Positions 1-9,900 of a stretch of 64,000 bases of DNA are shown piece after piece. A program made the position numbers and the translations under genes. The notes beneath the pieces are model-generated. The model searched no databases. It saw nothing but the letters and a program-made list of their open reading frames with translations, and had not been told where the DNA came from. The DNA is from Bacteroidales bacterium (GTDB lineage Bacteria > Bacteroidota > Bacteroidia > Bacteroidales > Bacteroidaceae). The stretch covers positions 1 to 64,000 of the forward strand of contig SUXN01000009.1 of assembly GCA_015060965.1 (NCBI GenBank). The letters are read 5' to 3'. Within the stretch, counting starts at the first letter, position 1, and each line of letters starts with the position of its first letter.

Positions 1-198
1 CATGCCTTACGACATTTCATTGCAATAGTATTTTGCTCTGTTACTCTCTTTTCCTAAATCACTCAACTTTTTGCTTAGCCCCCCAGACTTTGCAGGTGAG
101 CCGTTTTATTGGATGACTAACGTCTATTGTATGTGTTGTTTGACTACCTTGGAGTTTCTTTTTGATTTTGTTGGTGGCAGTTTTTTATCTTTTGATAT

Positions 199-228
199 AT
201 TGTAATTCTAAATTAATTCCTACATTTG
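199..228 (+). promoter_or_regulatory. Bacteroidota-type promoter
   Basis: The -7 element TACATTTG lies at 221-228 and fits TAnnTTTG. ATTG at 199-202 stands 18 bases upstream as a weak -33 element. Transcription would start near 235 and could feed the short terminator at 268-289 or the hairpin beyond it. No protein gene follows at once, so a small RNA is the likeliest product. Confidence 0.45.
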
Positions 229-267
229 CAGATATATGATATAAATTATTTGCCTATGGTATAACAG

Positions 268-289
268 GCGCAGTGTGCGCACCTTTTTT
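268..289 (+). terminator. Short intrinsic-terminator-like hairpin
   Basis: A 5-bp GC stem (268-272 with 276-280, loop GTG) is followed by a run of six T at 284-289. It may end a roughly 55-base transcript from the promoter at 199-228, or a gene lying left of the window. The short stem makes this a tentative call. Confidence 0.4.
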
Positions 290-311
290 AGACATATTAT
301 TTAAGCGTTGG

Positions 312-468
312 CTTTACTGATTGTATTCTGAAACTTAGGAAATTTCATTTATCGCAATAGGAGTAAAGTTAATGCTCGTGTTTATATAACACGGGCTTAA
401 CTATTATTCATTGCGATGGGTATCCTAAGACCTCAGAATACGGGTAATGGTTTTGCTCGTGTTTTTTT
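312..468 (+). ncRNA. Rod-shaped structured RNA candidate (6S-like fold possible)
   Basis: The segment folds into one long rod. Stems pair 323-331 with 433-441 (9 bp), 334-340 with 423-429 (7 bp), 351-358 with 410-417 (8 bp), 367-372 with 397-402 (6 bp) and 374-382 with 388-396 (9 bp, one G-U), closing on a 5-base loop. Internal bubbles of about 10/5 and 8/7 bases separate the stems. The outer stem may extend weakly through 314-317 with 444-447. A T7 run at 462-468 follows. A rod with central bubbles is what 6S RNA looks like, but I cannot confirm the family. It could also be a 5' leader of the lipoprotein gene at 560. The strand is inferred from the T-run. Confidence 0.45.
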
Positions 469-559
469 GTGTCCTTAGGTGAACCGGATATACGCTCCGT
501 TTGTTATTCCATTATGCCCATTTATTTTCAAGACAAAACTGACCTTAAAACGATATGCT

Positions 560-991
560 ATGATTAAAAGATTGTTTGCAAAGGCAATGCTTGCATCCAT
601 GGTGCTTGCCTTTTCCCTTGTATCTTGTACCGATGATGACTCATCCTATGATTTTGCTCCTTATAAAGGACGTGAGTGGTATGGCCTATGGAATGGTGAT
701 TCGGTATTCCTCAAACTCACCTCTTCCGAAGATGCTGTCTTGTATTCAAGTAAGGGGATAGTTCCCGGTACTACGGCAAAGTACACTACACACCGCGGAA
801 TGTTCCCGTTCTCGGAGTTTGCTCTTTATTTTGACTCGGTGTTGTACAATGTCTATTATGCCCTGTTTGACCCTCACCTCAATATGGTCATCTATGGTGA
901 TTCTTTTGACATTCGCCGTGATACAGCTCTTGTAGATTGGCAGAAACCGCTTATCCCGACGGTGCCGTATAATAAACCCGAAAGTCACTGA
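560..991 (+). CDS. Small hypothetical lipoprotein
   Basis: The 143-aa product has an SPII signal: MIKR, a hydrophobic stretch and the lipobox LVSC with the lipid-bearing Cys at about residue 23, followed by acidic residues (TDDDSS). An upstream in-frame ATG at 479 would give 170 residues but places 27 unrelated residues before the signal, so 560 is preferred. No domain was recognised in the mature part. It faces pgeF tail to tail with only three bases between the stop codons and no obvious terminator. It is probably a membrane-anchored surface or periplasmic protein. Confidence 0.7.
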   Translation: MIKRLFAKAMLASMVLAFSLVSCTDDDSSYDFAPYKGREWYGLWNGDSVFLKLTSSEDAVLYSSKGIVPGTTAKYTTHRGMFPFSEFALYFDSVLYNVYYALFDPHLNMVIYGDSFDIRRDTALVDWQKPLIPTVPYNKPESH

Positions 992-994
992 TAC

Positions 995-1777
995 TCATAG
1001 AACCATTATACCATTGAAAATCCTGCCAGACTCTATTCCTAACCTGCGTGCCGAGAAGAACTCGCTGTAGCGGCTGTAGGTACAGATGCCTGCAATGTGG
1101 ATATTCTCCTGCCTCATGCCTTTTCCGAGCAGTTGCAGTCTGTTGGCCTCCCAAAGGTCGATGTGCCATTTTGTGCCGCCTGTGGCAGTAGGGTAGCGAG
1201 CGGCAATCTTTTCCATCGGGAATCCGCACTCTGCGAACCTCTCGTACACCTCATCGCCAATCTCAAAGGCATCCATTGAAATGCCGGGGGCAATAATGGC
1301 CTTTATGTCTGCAGGGTCGCTGTCGTAATGTTTTATCATTACCTCTATGCATTTCTCGGCAATACGTGCCACTGTACCGCGCCAGCCTGCGTGTATGGCC
1401 GCTACAGCTCTTTTTCCGGTGTCATAGAGCAGTAATGGAATACAATCGGCTGTTGAAACGCCTATGCAGGTTTGTGGAATGTCTGTGACAATGGCGTCAA
1501 TGCCTTCCAGTTTCTCCTTCTGCTCTTCAGTGGTGAGCGCAAGGAAATTCTTGTCTATTACGATTGTCTTGCAGCTGTGTGTCTGGCGTGGGAGGATAAG
1601 TCTGCTGTCATTGACGCCAAGTTCATTGCATAGTATCTCCCTACACTCTGTAACGTGCTCGGCCGTGTCACCGCAGTAGTGTGTTATATTGAACCCGCCA
1701 TAATTGCCGGAGCCTTCTCCACGCTTGGTAGAGAAGGCTCTTGCTCCATTTCCGATATTATATTCAAACAATTCCAT
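995..1777 (-). CDS. pgeF: Purine nucleoside phosphorylase, YfiH/LACC1 family
   Basis: The 260-aa product has the family's zinc-binding and active-site motifs: RQTHSCK with His67, STADCIPLLL with Cys112 and HAGWRGT with His129. Family members, formerly called laccase-domain or polyphenol oxidase proteins, are cytoplasmic enzymes that phosphorolyse purine nucleosides and can deaminate adenosine. The length is normal and the start is ATG. It is the last gene of a tight minus-strand operon with the TonB-C protein (4-base gap) and metY (5-base gap). Nothing in the neighbours explains a purine function, so the operon may just share transcription. Confidence 0.85.
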   Translation of the reverse strand: MELFEYNIGNGARAFSTKRGEGSGNYGGFNITHYCGDTAEHVTECREILCNELGVNDSRLILPRQTHSCKTIVIDKNFLALTTEEQKEKLEGIDAIVTDIPQTCIGVSTADCIPLLLYDTGKRAVAAIHAGWRGTVARIAEKCIEVMIKHYDSDPADIKAIIAPGISMDAFEIGDEVYERFAECGFPMEKIAARYPTATGGTKWHIDLWEANRLQLLGKGMRQENIHIAGICTYSRYSEFFSARRLGIESGRIFNGIMVL

Positions 1778-1781
1778 CCTG

Positions 1782-2405
1782 TTATCGTCCGGGTCTGAAT
1801 GTAAATGTCATGTTGTATATGCGCTCCTTGCCGTTCTCGGGGTCTTTGGCAGGTGTCCAGGCCGGCATTAACTCTGCTACACGCATGGCCTCGGCGTCCA
1901 TCGCCTCGTTGCCGCTGCTTGAGGTTATCTCCATCTTGCCCGGTACTCCGTCGGGGGCAATGGTTATTGAAACGGTTACCTTGCCGCTGATGCGTCTGGC
2001 CTTGCACTCCTCGGGGTACTGCCTGTTGCTTCTGATGAACTCCCTCAATGCTTTTTCACCGCCGGGGTATGTTGGCATGTCTTCTGTGTTCGGTACGTTG
2101 AATACCCCCTGAGTCCTCTGGTTGATCTTTATGGGTGTATCGGTATGCTCCATTGGCTGTTCTGCTGTCATATCCTTTGTAGTATTTGCAGAACTCTCCT
2201 GGGATTTATTGCGCGCGGCAGGTTTCTTTGTCTCTTTAAGTTCCTCTTTGGTCTTTGTGTCAATGGCTTTTCCGGCCTTGTCGGCCTTCATGATCCTCAA
2301 CGGCTTGATGCTGTCAAGAGGCAAAGCGTCAACTCTGGCAGCATTATATGCGCCAGCTGTAGCCGCAAAGGCCAATAATGCGAATATGAGAAGTGACTTG
2401 CGCAT
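1782..2405 (-). CDS. Periplasmic TonB C-terminal-domain protein
   Basis: The 207-aa protein begins with an export signal (MRKSLLIFALLAFAATAGA). A low-complexity Lys/Glu/Thr-rich linker runs to about residue 100. The C-terminal hundred residues form a TonB-C domain, with the typical YPGGEKAL and later ISGKVTVSITIAPDG motifs. The domain is common in Bacteroidota proteins that are not the energising TonB itself: the classical N-terminal ExbB-interacting anchor is not evident here. It sits between metY and pgeF with gaps of 4-5 bases, so it is co-transcribed. Its exact partner cannot be deduced. Confidence 0.8.
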   Translation of the reverse strand: MRKSLLIFALLAFAATAGAYNAARVDALPLDSIKPLRIMKADKAGKAIDTKTKEELKETKKPAARNKSQESSANTTKDMTAEQPMEHTDTPIKINQRTQGVFNVPNTEDMPTYPGGEKALREFIRSNRQYPEECKARRISGKVTVSITIAPDGVPGKMEITSSSGNEAMDAEAMRVAELMPAWTPAKDPENGKERIYNMTFTFRPGR

Positions 2406-2410
2406 GTTTC

Positions 2411-3694
2411 TTAGATTATCTCAAGTGCCTGCTCAATGTCTGCAATTAGGTCGTCAACATCCTCAATGCCTACAGAAAGACGAATCAGGTCCGGGTCAAT
2501 ACCGGCCTCTCTCAGCTGCTCGTCGTTTAGCTGGCGGTGTGTGTGGCTTGCAGGGTTAAGCACGCAAGAGCGGGCGTCGGCAACGTGTGTCACAATGGCA
2601 ATGAGCTTTAGGCTGTCCATGAAGCGGATAGCATCTTCCTTGTCGCCCTTGACTGCAAATGCCATCACTCCGCATCCGCCGTTGGGAACATATTTCTTTG
2701 CAAGTTCATAATATTTGCTGCTTGGCAAACCGCAGTAGTTCACCCATTTTACCTTTGGATGATTCTCGAGGTATTCTGCAATCTTCTGCGCATTCTCGCA
2801 GTGGCGTGGCATACGCAGGTGCAGGGTCTCGAGTCCCAGGTTAAGCAGGAATGCATTCTCGGGTGCCATCATCGCACCCAGGTCGCGCATCACCTGTGCA
2901 ACCATCTTTGTGATGTATGCGGCCTTGCCGAAGTTCTTTGTGTAGATAAGGCCGTGGTAGCTGTGGTCGGGCTCGGTGAGGCAGGTGAATCTGTCATGCT
3001 GTGCCTCCCAGTCAAAGTTGCCGCTGTCCACAACGCAACCGCCTACAGCAACGGCGTGGCCGTCCATATATTTTGTCGTTGAGTGTGTCACGATGTCTGC
3101 TCCCCACTCAATGGGACGGCAGTTCACGGGTGTGGCAAAGGTGTTGTCTACGATTAGGGGCACCCCGTTGCGGTGTGCAATGTCGGCAAATTTCTCGATG
3201 TCGAGCACGTTTACGCTGGGGTTGGAGATTGTCTCGCCGAAGAGGGCCTTTGTGTTGGGGCGGAAAGCCTTCTCTATCTCCTCGGCAGGAGCATCGGCGT
3301 CAACGAATGTGACCTCAATGCCCATCTTCTTCATTGTCACTGCAAAAAGGTTGTATGTGCCGCCATATATTGTGGTAGCCGAAACAAAATGGTCGCCCGA
3401 CTGGCAAATGTTCAGTATCGCATAAAAATTCGCAGCCTGGCCCGATGAGGTCATCACAGCACCGACACCGCCCTCAAGGGCATTGATCTTTGCACCTACA
3501 GCATCAACGGTGGGGTTCTGAAGGCGGCTGTAGAAATAACCGCTGTCCTCAAGGTCGAAGAGGCGTGCCATCTGCTCACTTGTCTCGTATTTGAAAGTTG
3601 TGCTCTGGTAAATGGGGAGTACTCTCGATTCGCCCTTCTTGGGCTGCCAGCCTCCCTGTACACACAATGTTCCTGAATTTAGTTTCTTTGTCAT
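2411..3694 (-). CDS. metY: O-acetylhomoserine sulfhydrylase (Cys/Met metabolism PLP enzyme)
   Basis: The 427-aa protein is a fold-type-I PLP enzyme of the Cys/Met metabolism family. The Schiff-base lysine is Lys208 in HSTTKYMDGH, with SSGQAA at 83-88 and VDNTFATP at 182-189. The N-terminus (GTLCVQGG) and the length of about 427 residues favour O-acetylhomoserine sulfhydrylase (sulfide plus O-acetylhomoserine giving homocysteine and acetate) over cystathionine gamma-synthase, which is nearer 380 residues. It is cytoplasmic and first in the operon with the TonB-C protein and pgeF. Confidence 0.85.
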   Translation of the reverse strand: MTKKLNSGTLCVQGGWQPKKGESRVLPIYQSTTFKYETSEQMARLFDLEDSGYFYSRLQNPTVDAVGAKINALEGGVGAVMTSSGQAANFYAILNICQSGDHFVSATTIYGGTYNLFAVTMKKMGIEVTFVDADAPAEEIEKAFRPNTKALFGETISNPSVNVLDIEKFADIAHRNGVPLIVDNTFATPVNCRPIEWGADIVTHSTTKYMDGHAVAVGGCVVDSGNFDWEAQHDRFTCLTEPDHSYHGLIYTKNFGKAAYITKMVAQVMRDLGAMMAPENAFLLNLGLETLHLRMPRHCENAQKIAEYLENHPKVKWVNYCGLPSSKYYELAKKYVPNGGCGVMAFAVKGDKEDAIRFMDSLKLIAIVTHVADARSCVLNPASHTHRQLNDEQLREAGIDPDLIRLSVGIEDVDDLIADIEQALEII

Positions 3695-3732
3695 ATTTGT
3701 GTTGTTTTAGTTTTCTTTATATAAATCTGTCG

Positions 3733-3740
3733 CGAAGATA
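3733..3740 (-). promoter_or_regulatory. Probable -7 box for metY operon
   Basis: On the minus strand this reads TATCTTCG, one base off TAnnTTTG, about 40 bases upstream of the metY start. No convincing -33 TTTG is seen. Confidence 0.45.
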
Positions 3741-3905
3741 ATACTATTCATTGTGAAAATGTTTTAAATGTTCCGTTTTTTATAAATAATGTTATCGGAA
3801 TCATGTGCCGGAAGATTACGTTTCCATATTTCCTGTGTATATTCTCAATAATGGACCGTTCGTCAATTCTCTTCTCCGGGGCAGTTTTTCGTGGTGTGAA
3901 AATTG

Positions 3906-3935
3906 ATTGAAAAGTTATTAATTTGATTATCTTTG
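3906..3935 (+). promoter_or_regulatory. Promoter of the M60 peptidase gene
   Basis: TATCTTTG at 3928-3935 matches the Bacteroidota -7 consensus and ATTG at 3906-3909 lies 18 bases upstream as a -33 element. It stands about 47 bases before the start codon at 3983. The rest of the gap from 3741 to 3905 holds nothing I recognise. Confidence 0.65.
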
Positions 3936-3982
3936 CGGAAGTGCAAAATCTGATAACTGTAGAATATAAGTAGACACAAAAT

Positions 3983-6900
3983 ATGAAAAGGATTTTTATT
4001 TATCTCATGACTACAGCCCTTTTCGCGTTGTATGGTACAACTGCTTGGGCGCAGTTGTCATCTCTTGAAAACGGCAAGGTCTATCATTTTACCTGCGGAG
4101 GGACAACCTCTGTCTCTTTGGGCGCGAGTGCAGTGGATGATGTGGCTGCTGTAGCAACTGATATCAGTGACAAGGCCCAGCAATGGCTTGTTACAAAAAA
4201 CGGCAACTACTACACACTGCGTAACCTCGCAAACGGTTATTACCTGAGTGGCGCTGGGACAAGCACCGGTTGGGCTCTCACTGCAGGAAGCAGTGACGAT
4301 ACCAATCTCTTTGAACTTGCTACAGTAGGCGGCTCTTATAATGCTATACGTAGTAAGTCGCATAGTTCAAACGGATATGCCTGGATGCATAAGGATGCGC
4401 AGAACAATATTGTTGGTTGGGAGAATGGGGCAGTGAACAGCCAATGGACTATAGCTGCTGTAGATATCTCAGCCGACGAACTTGCAGCCAATTGGAAGTA
4501 TATCGAGGAAATGCAGGGCGTAGCCGGCAATCTGTCAAGTTTCCAGAGTGCCCTTGACAATCTTTTTGCAGATAAGGCGTGCACAACCCTCAAGAAACAA
4601 TTTGCGAACGTTGCGGCTATTGAGGCTGATGCCGATTACAAGGCGCTTCCTGCTGTTTTGCAGGCGATGGTAAAGAAAGTGTATACCGATGATTGGACCG
4701 AGGATAATGTCGACAGTTCAAAGGATGGATGGGACAACGATTATGCCCGTAAGTTCCGCGTTCAGATGTACGAGCCTTACAGTGTGGCCGGCGCTATAAC
4801 ATCCTTCCTGCGCATTAATGCCCACGCGAACAACGATAACCCAACCGGTATCTATCCGCATGAGCGTGGTATGGTATATGTTATGGTTGAGGGCGCAATT
4901 GCCGAAGGCGCGTCGCTGCGCTTGGTCGATGCCGGAGTGAACAACCGCATCGGAAATCCGTTGGGTGCCGGTGTGGAGCTCAAGGAGGGCCTGAATGCAG
5001 TTCCTTATTATGTGTCGGGAGGTCATCTGTATGTATGCTATAATGTCTCTACTTATGATGCTTCAACGGGCAGTTTCCCGTATAAACTCTCCGATTTTTC
5101 CCCATTGAAGATACATATCGAGGGTGGTGCCATAAACGGTTACTACAATGCCTGTGGCGATTTCCGTGCAACATCCGAGACCGAGGACCTTTGGGGTGGT
5201 GTCGATAATGATGCCGACTGGAACTACTATGAGGAGCGTGCGAATCTGGGTGTGCTGCCATTGCTCGGCCACCGTCAGGTGCTGCTGTTCCAGCTGGAGG
5301 ATACCGATGGCAACAAGGGCATGAGATCCCTGCTTACCGACTATCTTTCTGTTCCTACTGTTCCTTATAACCGCACCAAGCAGTGGAGCGATTACGGTAT
5401 GGGCCTTGACCCCAACACGGGAAAGATAAACATAATGATGGAGGCATGGGACCGCATAATGTATTCCGAACTTGCGACATTGGGTCTTGTGAGCCGTTCA
5501 CAATTGGATAAGATGAACAGTTTCTATCCACGTTGGAAAAGTGACGGCACATACGCCGAGATATACAACTATGGCAGTGCCACGGTAAACGGTGTCACTA
5601 CTACCTATCAGGAGTTCTGCGAAGGACGCGACTACAGCGAGTATTTCAATCACCATGGTGTGGCATTGGGTACAACAAGCGGTTATATGTATGGTGGCTG
5701 GGACCACTGCGGCTATCACATAAATACCTTCGGCAGCATTGTGTCGAGTATCGCTAACGAGGCAGGTCCTACATGGGGCCCAGCACATGAGATCGGTCAC
5801 CAGCATCAGGGAGTAATAAACCTTAACGGCCAGACTGAGGTCACCAACAACTTCTTCTCGAACGTGGCTGTGTGGTACATGGGTATGGGCACGTCGCGTT
5901 ACAACGGCAGCGAGGGTAATCTTGAACACGTGCTTGCAGCATTCAATACCGAGGGCAACGACGCATATACAAACAACATATGGGCTCTTACACATATGTA
6001 CTACCGTCTGTGGCTCTACTACCATCTTGCCGGCAACAATACTCAGTTCTGGCCGAGGCTCTTTGAACTATGTCGCCAGAAGCCCATTGAGAACGGAACG
6101 TCAATAGACGGTGGCGCATCTCTGCTCCGTTTCTACCAGCATGCCTGTGATGCAGCCGGTGAGGACCTTACGGAGTTTTTCCGTGCGCACGGCTATCTTG
6201 AGGTTATGGACAACCGTCTTGTAGGCGATTATACCAATGCTACATACAATGTGACACAGGAGCAGATAGACGTTGCTGTTGCTTCGGTCAAGGCAAAGAA
6301 TTATCCGGTCAACTATGCTGTGCTGCTCATCAATGACGGTACTGCAGAGACTACGCTGCAACACGACGGCGCAACGAAGCGTGCTCTATGGGATGGAAGT
6401 GCTTCGGCCGAGCTGGGCTCAGTCAATGATTTCATTGACGGTACGGTATCTGTAGGAGACTACTCAGCGGAGGTCTCTTCCGACGGAAATGTGACGATGA
6501 GCGGTGAGGGCGGTGTCGGATTCATTATCCTTGACAGCGAAGGCAAGATTGTGTCATTCTGCAACAAGAAGACCTTTAAGCTCAGTGATGAGGCTGCATA
6601 CCTTGTGGCTACTGGCAATGCAAGTGTCAGCGTCGTGGCTTCGGACAACGAGGTGTATGAGGCCGAGGTTGACCTTACAGCGGTGCAGGGTAATCTGTTG
6701 CAGAGCCTTATTTCTAAAGTGGAGGTGTTGCCAATGGAGAGCGAGGCAACATATACACATATAGGTTTCTACTCGGCTCCGGCTTCCGCTCCTTTGCGTG
6801 CTGCACTTGCACAGGCAAAGGAAACTGCAGAGAGCGGGATAGGAATTGCAACTGCTTACGAACTTCTCTACAACGAATATACAGCGTTGCTTGCTGCCGA

Positions 6901-9900
6901 CCCTGTGAATGTGAAGGTGCAGTTCAATCCGTCACTCACATATACCCTCAAAAACTATGCTTATCCTTTGCGTACAATGACGGTGAGCGGGAGTACGGTA
7001 TATGCAAATACAGGTGTTGACCTTTCCTCTGCTGCAGCACAGTGGCAGTTTGTTCCGACAGCAACTGAAGGCGTGTACAACGTAAAGAATATGGACGGAG
7101 ACTATTGTCCTGCCATATCTGCATCTGCCGCGATGACAGTGACAAGCGACCAGAGCGATGCCGGAACATATATCCTTGAGGATTTGGGCGCAGGTCTGTG
7201 GGCTATAAGCCTTATCCCGTCGGCAAACAACAGCTCTTTCCACAGTGCTTCGAACGACAGTTACAAGGTGGTAGGATGGAACACCGGTTCTGATGCTACA
7301 AGGTGGTATCTGACAGCAGTGGAAGCTGATGCCGATGCAAAGGCCGAGGCCGAGCTTCTTGCTTTGGTGGAGAAGACCGGGTCGCTCGTGAACTCGTTGG
7401 CGACATTTGAGAGTGAGGCCGCGGAAGATGCCTTGCCCCTGCAGACAGCAGAGGGCGCCCCTTGTTACATCTGGAGCAACGCTCCGCAAAGCGATTCGCC
7501 CGTTGCCAATCTGCTCGACAATTCGTCAAGCACTTTCTTCCACTCCAATTGGCAAAGCAGTACTGCCCCTGTAGACGGTCTCGACCATCACCTGACCGTG
7601 GAACTTGGCACTGATAACAGCCTATCAACTTTCAAATTCTATTATCAGGCACGCACAGGTGCGGGACTGGGCGATTATCCCAAGACCATAAAGGTGCAGG
7701 GAAGCAACAACGGCACTGATTATGTCGATATTGTAACCGTTGAACCCCGTGATGCCAACGGCGGCGTGATACAGAATGGTGCAGAGTGGACCTCGGATGT
7801 GATTGAATGTGGTATACGGTACAGCTATCTGCGTTTTATGGTTACTGCTACCACTACAAACAAGAAAACAGACGGTCACATATACTTCCATATGGCTGAA
7901 TTCAAGATATATCCCGCATCCATATATGCTATATTGAAGGACGAGTATGCGGAATATGAGGGGGTAATAACAACTGAAAATGTCGCAGCTGCTTGGGAGG
8001 AAGCATTGCTGGCCAAGGCCCTATTGGCTGATGGCAGCACAACAAACGGGGAGATAACGGAGTGTACAGCAAGCCTGCAGGCAAAGTATGACGCCTTGTA
8101 TGCAGAATATATGCAGGTGGTTGATTCTGAAAGAGAGAAACTACAGGCACTTGTTGTTGCTACTGATGAGCTGATAGATAAGGTTGGTGAGGCGACTGTT
8201 GTGGCGGGCGGCGATGTAAATCTTCTTGGCAAGCTCTATGCAGAGAGACCCTATGAAGCCGGGGGAACTGCTGACAGTGACTATTCGTCGGCAGAGAATG
8301 GCTATAATCTGCTTGACGGCAATACAGGAACACATTTCCATTCCGACTACAACACTGCTACAATGATTGTACCTCCTTTCATCCGTGTGGATCTGGGCGA
8401 GGGTGAGAGTGTGAGCCGTTTCAGCTTCAATTATACAACACGCTCAAACGGTAACAACTGCCCGCGCCGTATCGATGTCTATGGCAGCAACGAAGCCGAT
8501 GAGGCTTATCAGCTGATAAAGAGTTTCACTTCTTCTGATATCGCCAATCCGTTGCCTACGGATTTTGCATCTTGGGACTCTGGTGAGGTGGAAGCCACTG
8601 CAGCGTACCGTTATTTCAAATTCGTGGTAACGGAGTCGGAGAGCTCTAACAACGGCGGCCTTTTCTTTGTGATGTCGGAGTTCGGTTTCCGGAAACTTGC
8701 TTCTGTTTCGGCAACGGTAAATGAGGCATATAAAGAGAGTGTCTCTAATGAATTGCTCATTGAAACCCGCAGAACGGTAGATGCTTCAATGGTGCTCTGC
8801 GGCTATGCTGCCGATGGTTTGGCAACTGTTGTACAGCTTAAGGCGCAGCAGAAACAACAGCAGGCTGCATATGACGCATTGAACGCGGCTGTCAATGCAT
8901 CTGTATTGCCTGATCCTGCTAAGTACTATGCTCTGCGTTGTAACTACCAGAACCGGTACGTATATGTGAATGAGACAAACATGATGCAGTGGAACGGAGA
9001 GTATGATTCTTCGTCAAGCCGTGCCGTATGGCAGTTCGAGAACGTGGATGAGGCTCAAGGTATCTTCAGGATGAAGAGCCTGCATACAGACGGTTATCTG
9101 GGAACTTTGTCGAACAATGCACAGGCTGCACTTGGCGCTGATGCCGCCGAGGTAATTATCTCTCCATCGGAGAGTTTTGACGGTGCTGTTGTGTTTAGTG
9201 TAGGCGACAACGCCCTTGGCTTGCACGCACACGGTAGCAACAACCGTGTGATAGGCTACACCAACACTGCAGAGGCCAACAACTATTATCTTGAGGAAGT
9301 TTCTCCGGAGGATATACACTTTGATGTGACAATGGTGGCGACATACTCATCGGTGATGCTCAACTACAATGCAGTTGTTCCTGCGGGTGTCACAGCGTAT
9401 ATAGCAACCGGTATTGACGGTGGACGCGTAACTCTTGAGACAGTAGCAGAGGAGGGTGGTGTGCTTCCGGCGAACACGCCTGTTATCCTTTACCGTCAGG
9501 ACGAGGAGACTCTTAAACGCTTCGTCTACACTGACGAACAGGCTGTATCCGACACTTCGGCCTCACTGCTTGAGGGACGTCTGTGTGTCGATTACATCGA
9601 ATGTCTCGACGGTTACAAGTACTACAAACTGCTTCTCGTGGATGGTGAGGCAAAGATGTATCACATGTATGAGGAGTTTGACAAGGACGGTACATTCGGC
9701 CCGAACGATATATACAAGTTGACCAATGACGGCGGTTACATCAAGTGCAGCGCAAACAAGATATATATGGTGCTGCCGGTGAGTGAGGCCGGGATGAGCG
9801 CTTTTGACGTACGTGTGGACGGTGCAACGGGTATTGTAGAGGTTGAAGATGTCACTGCCGGCAAGGCTATATATGACTTGCTGGGCCGTAAGGTAGGTGA

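Noticed and set aside
1-200. Possible gene entering from the left edge
   Set aside because: No open frame of useful length with a codon pattern was found; the stretch is AT-rich with frequent stops.
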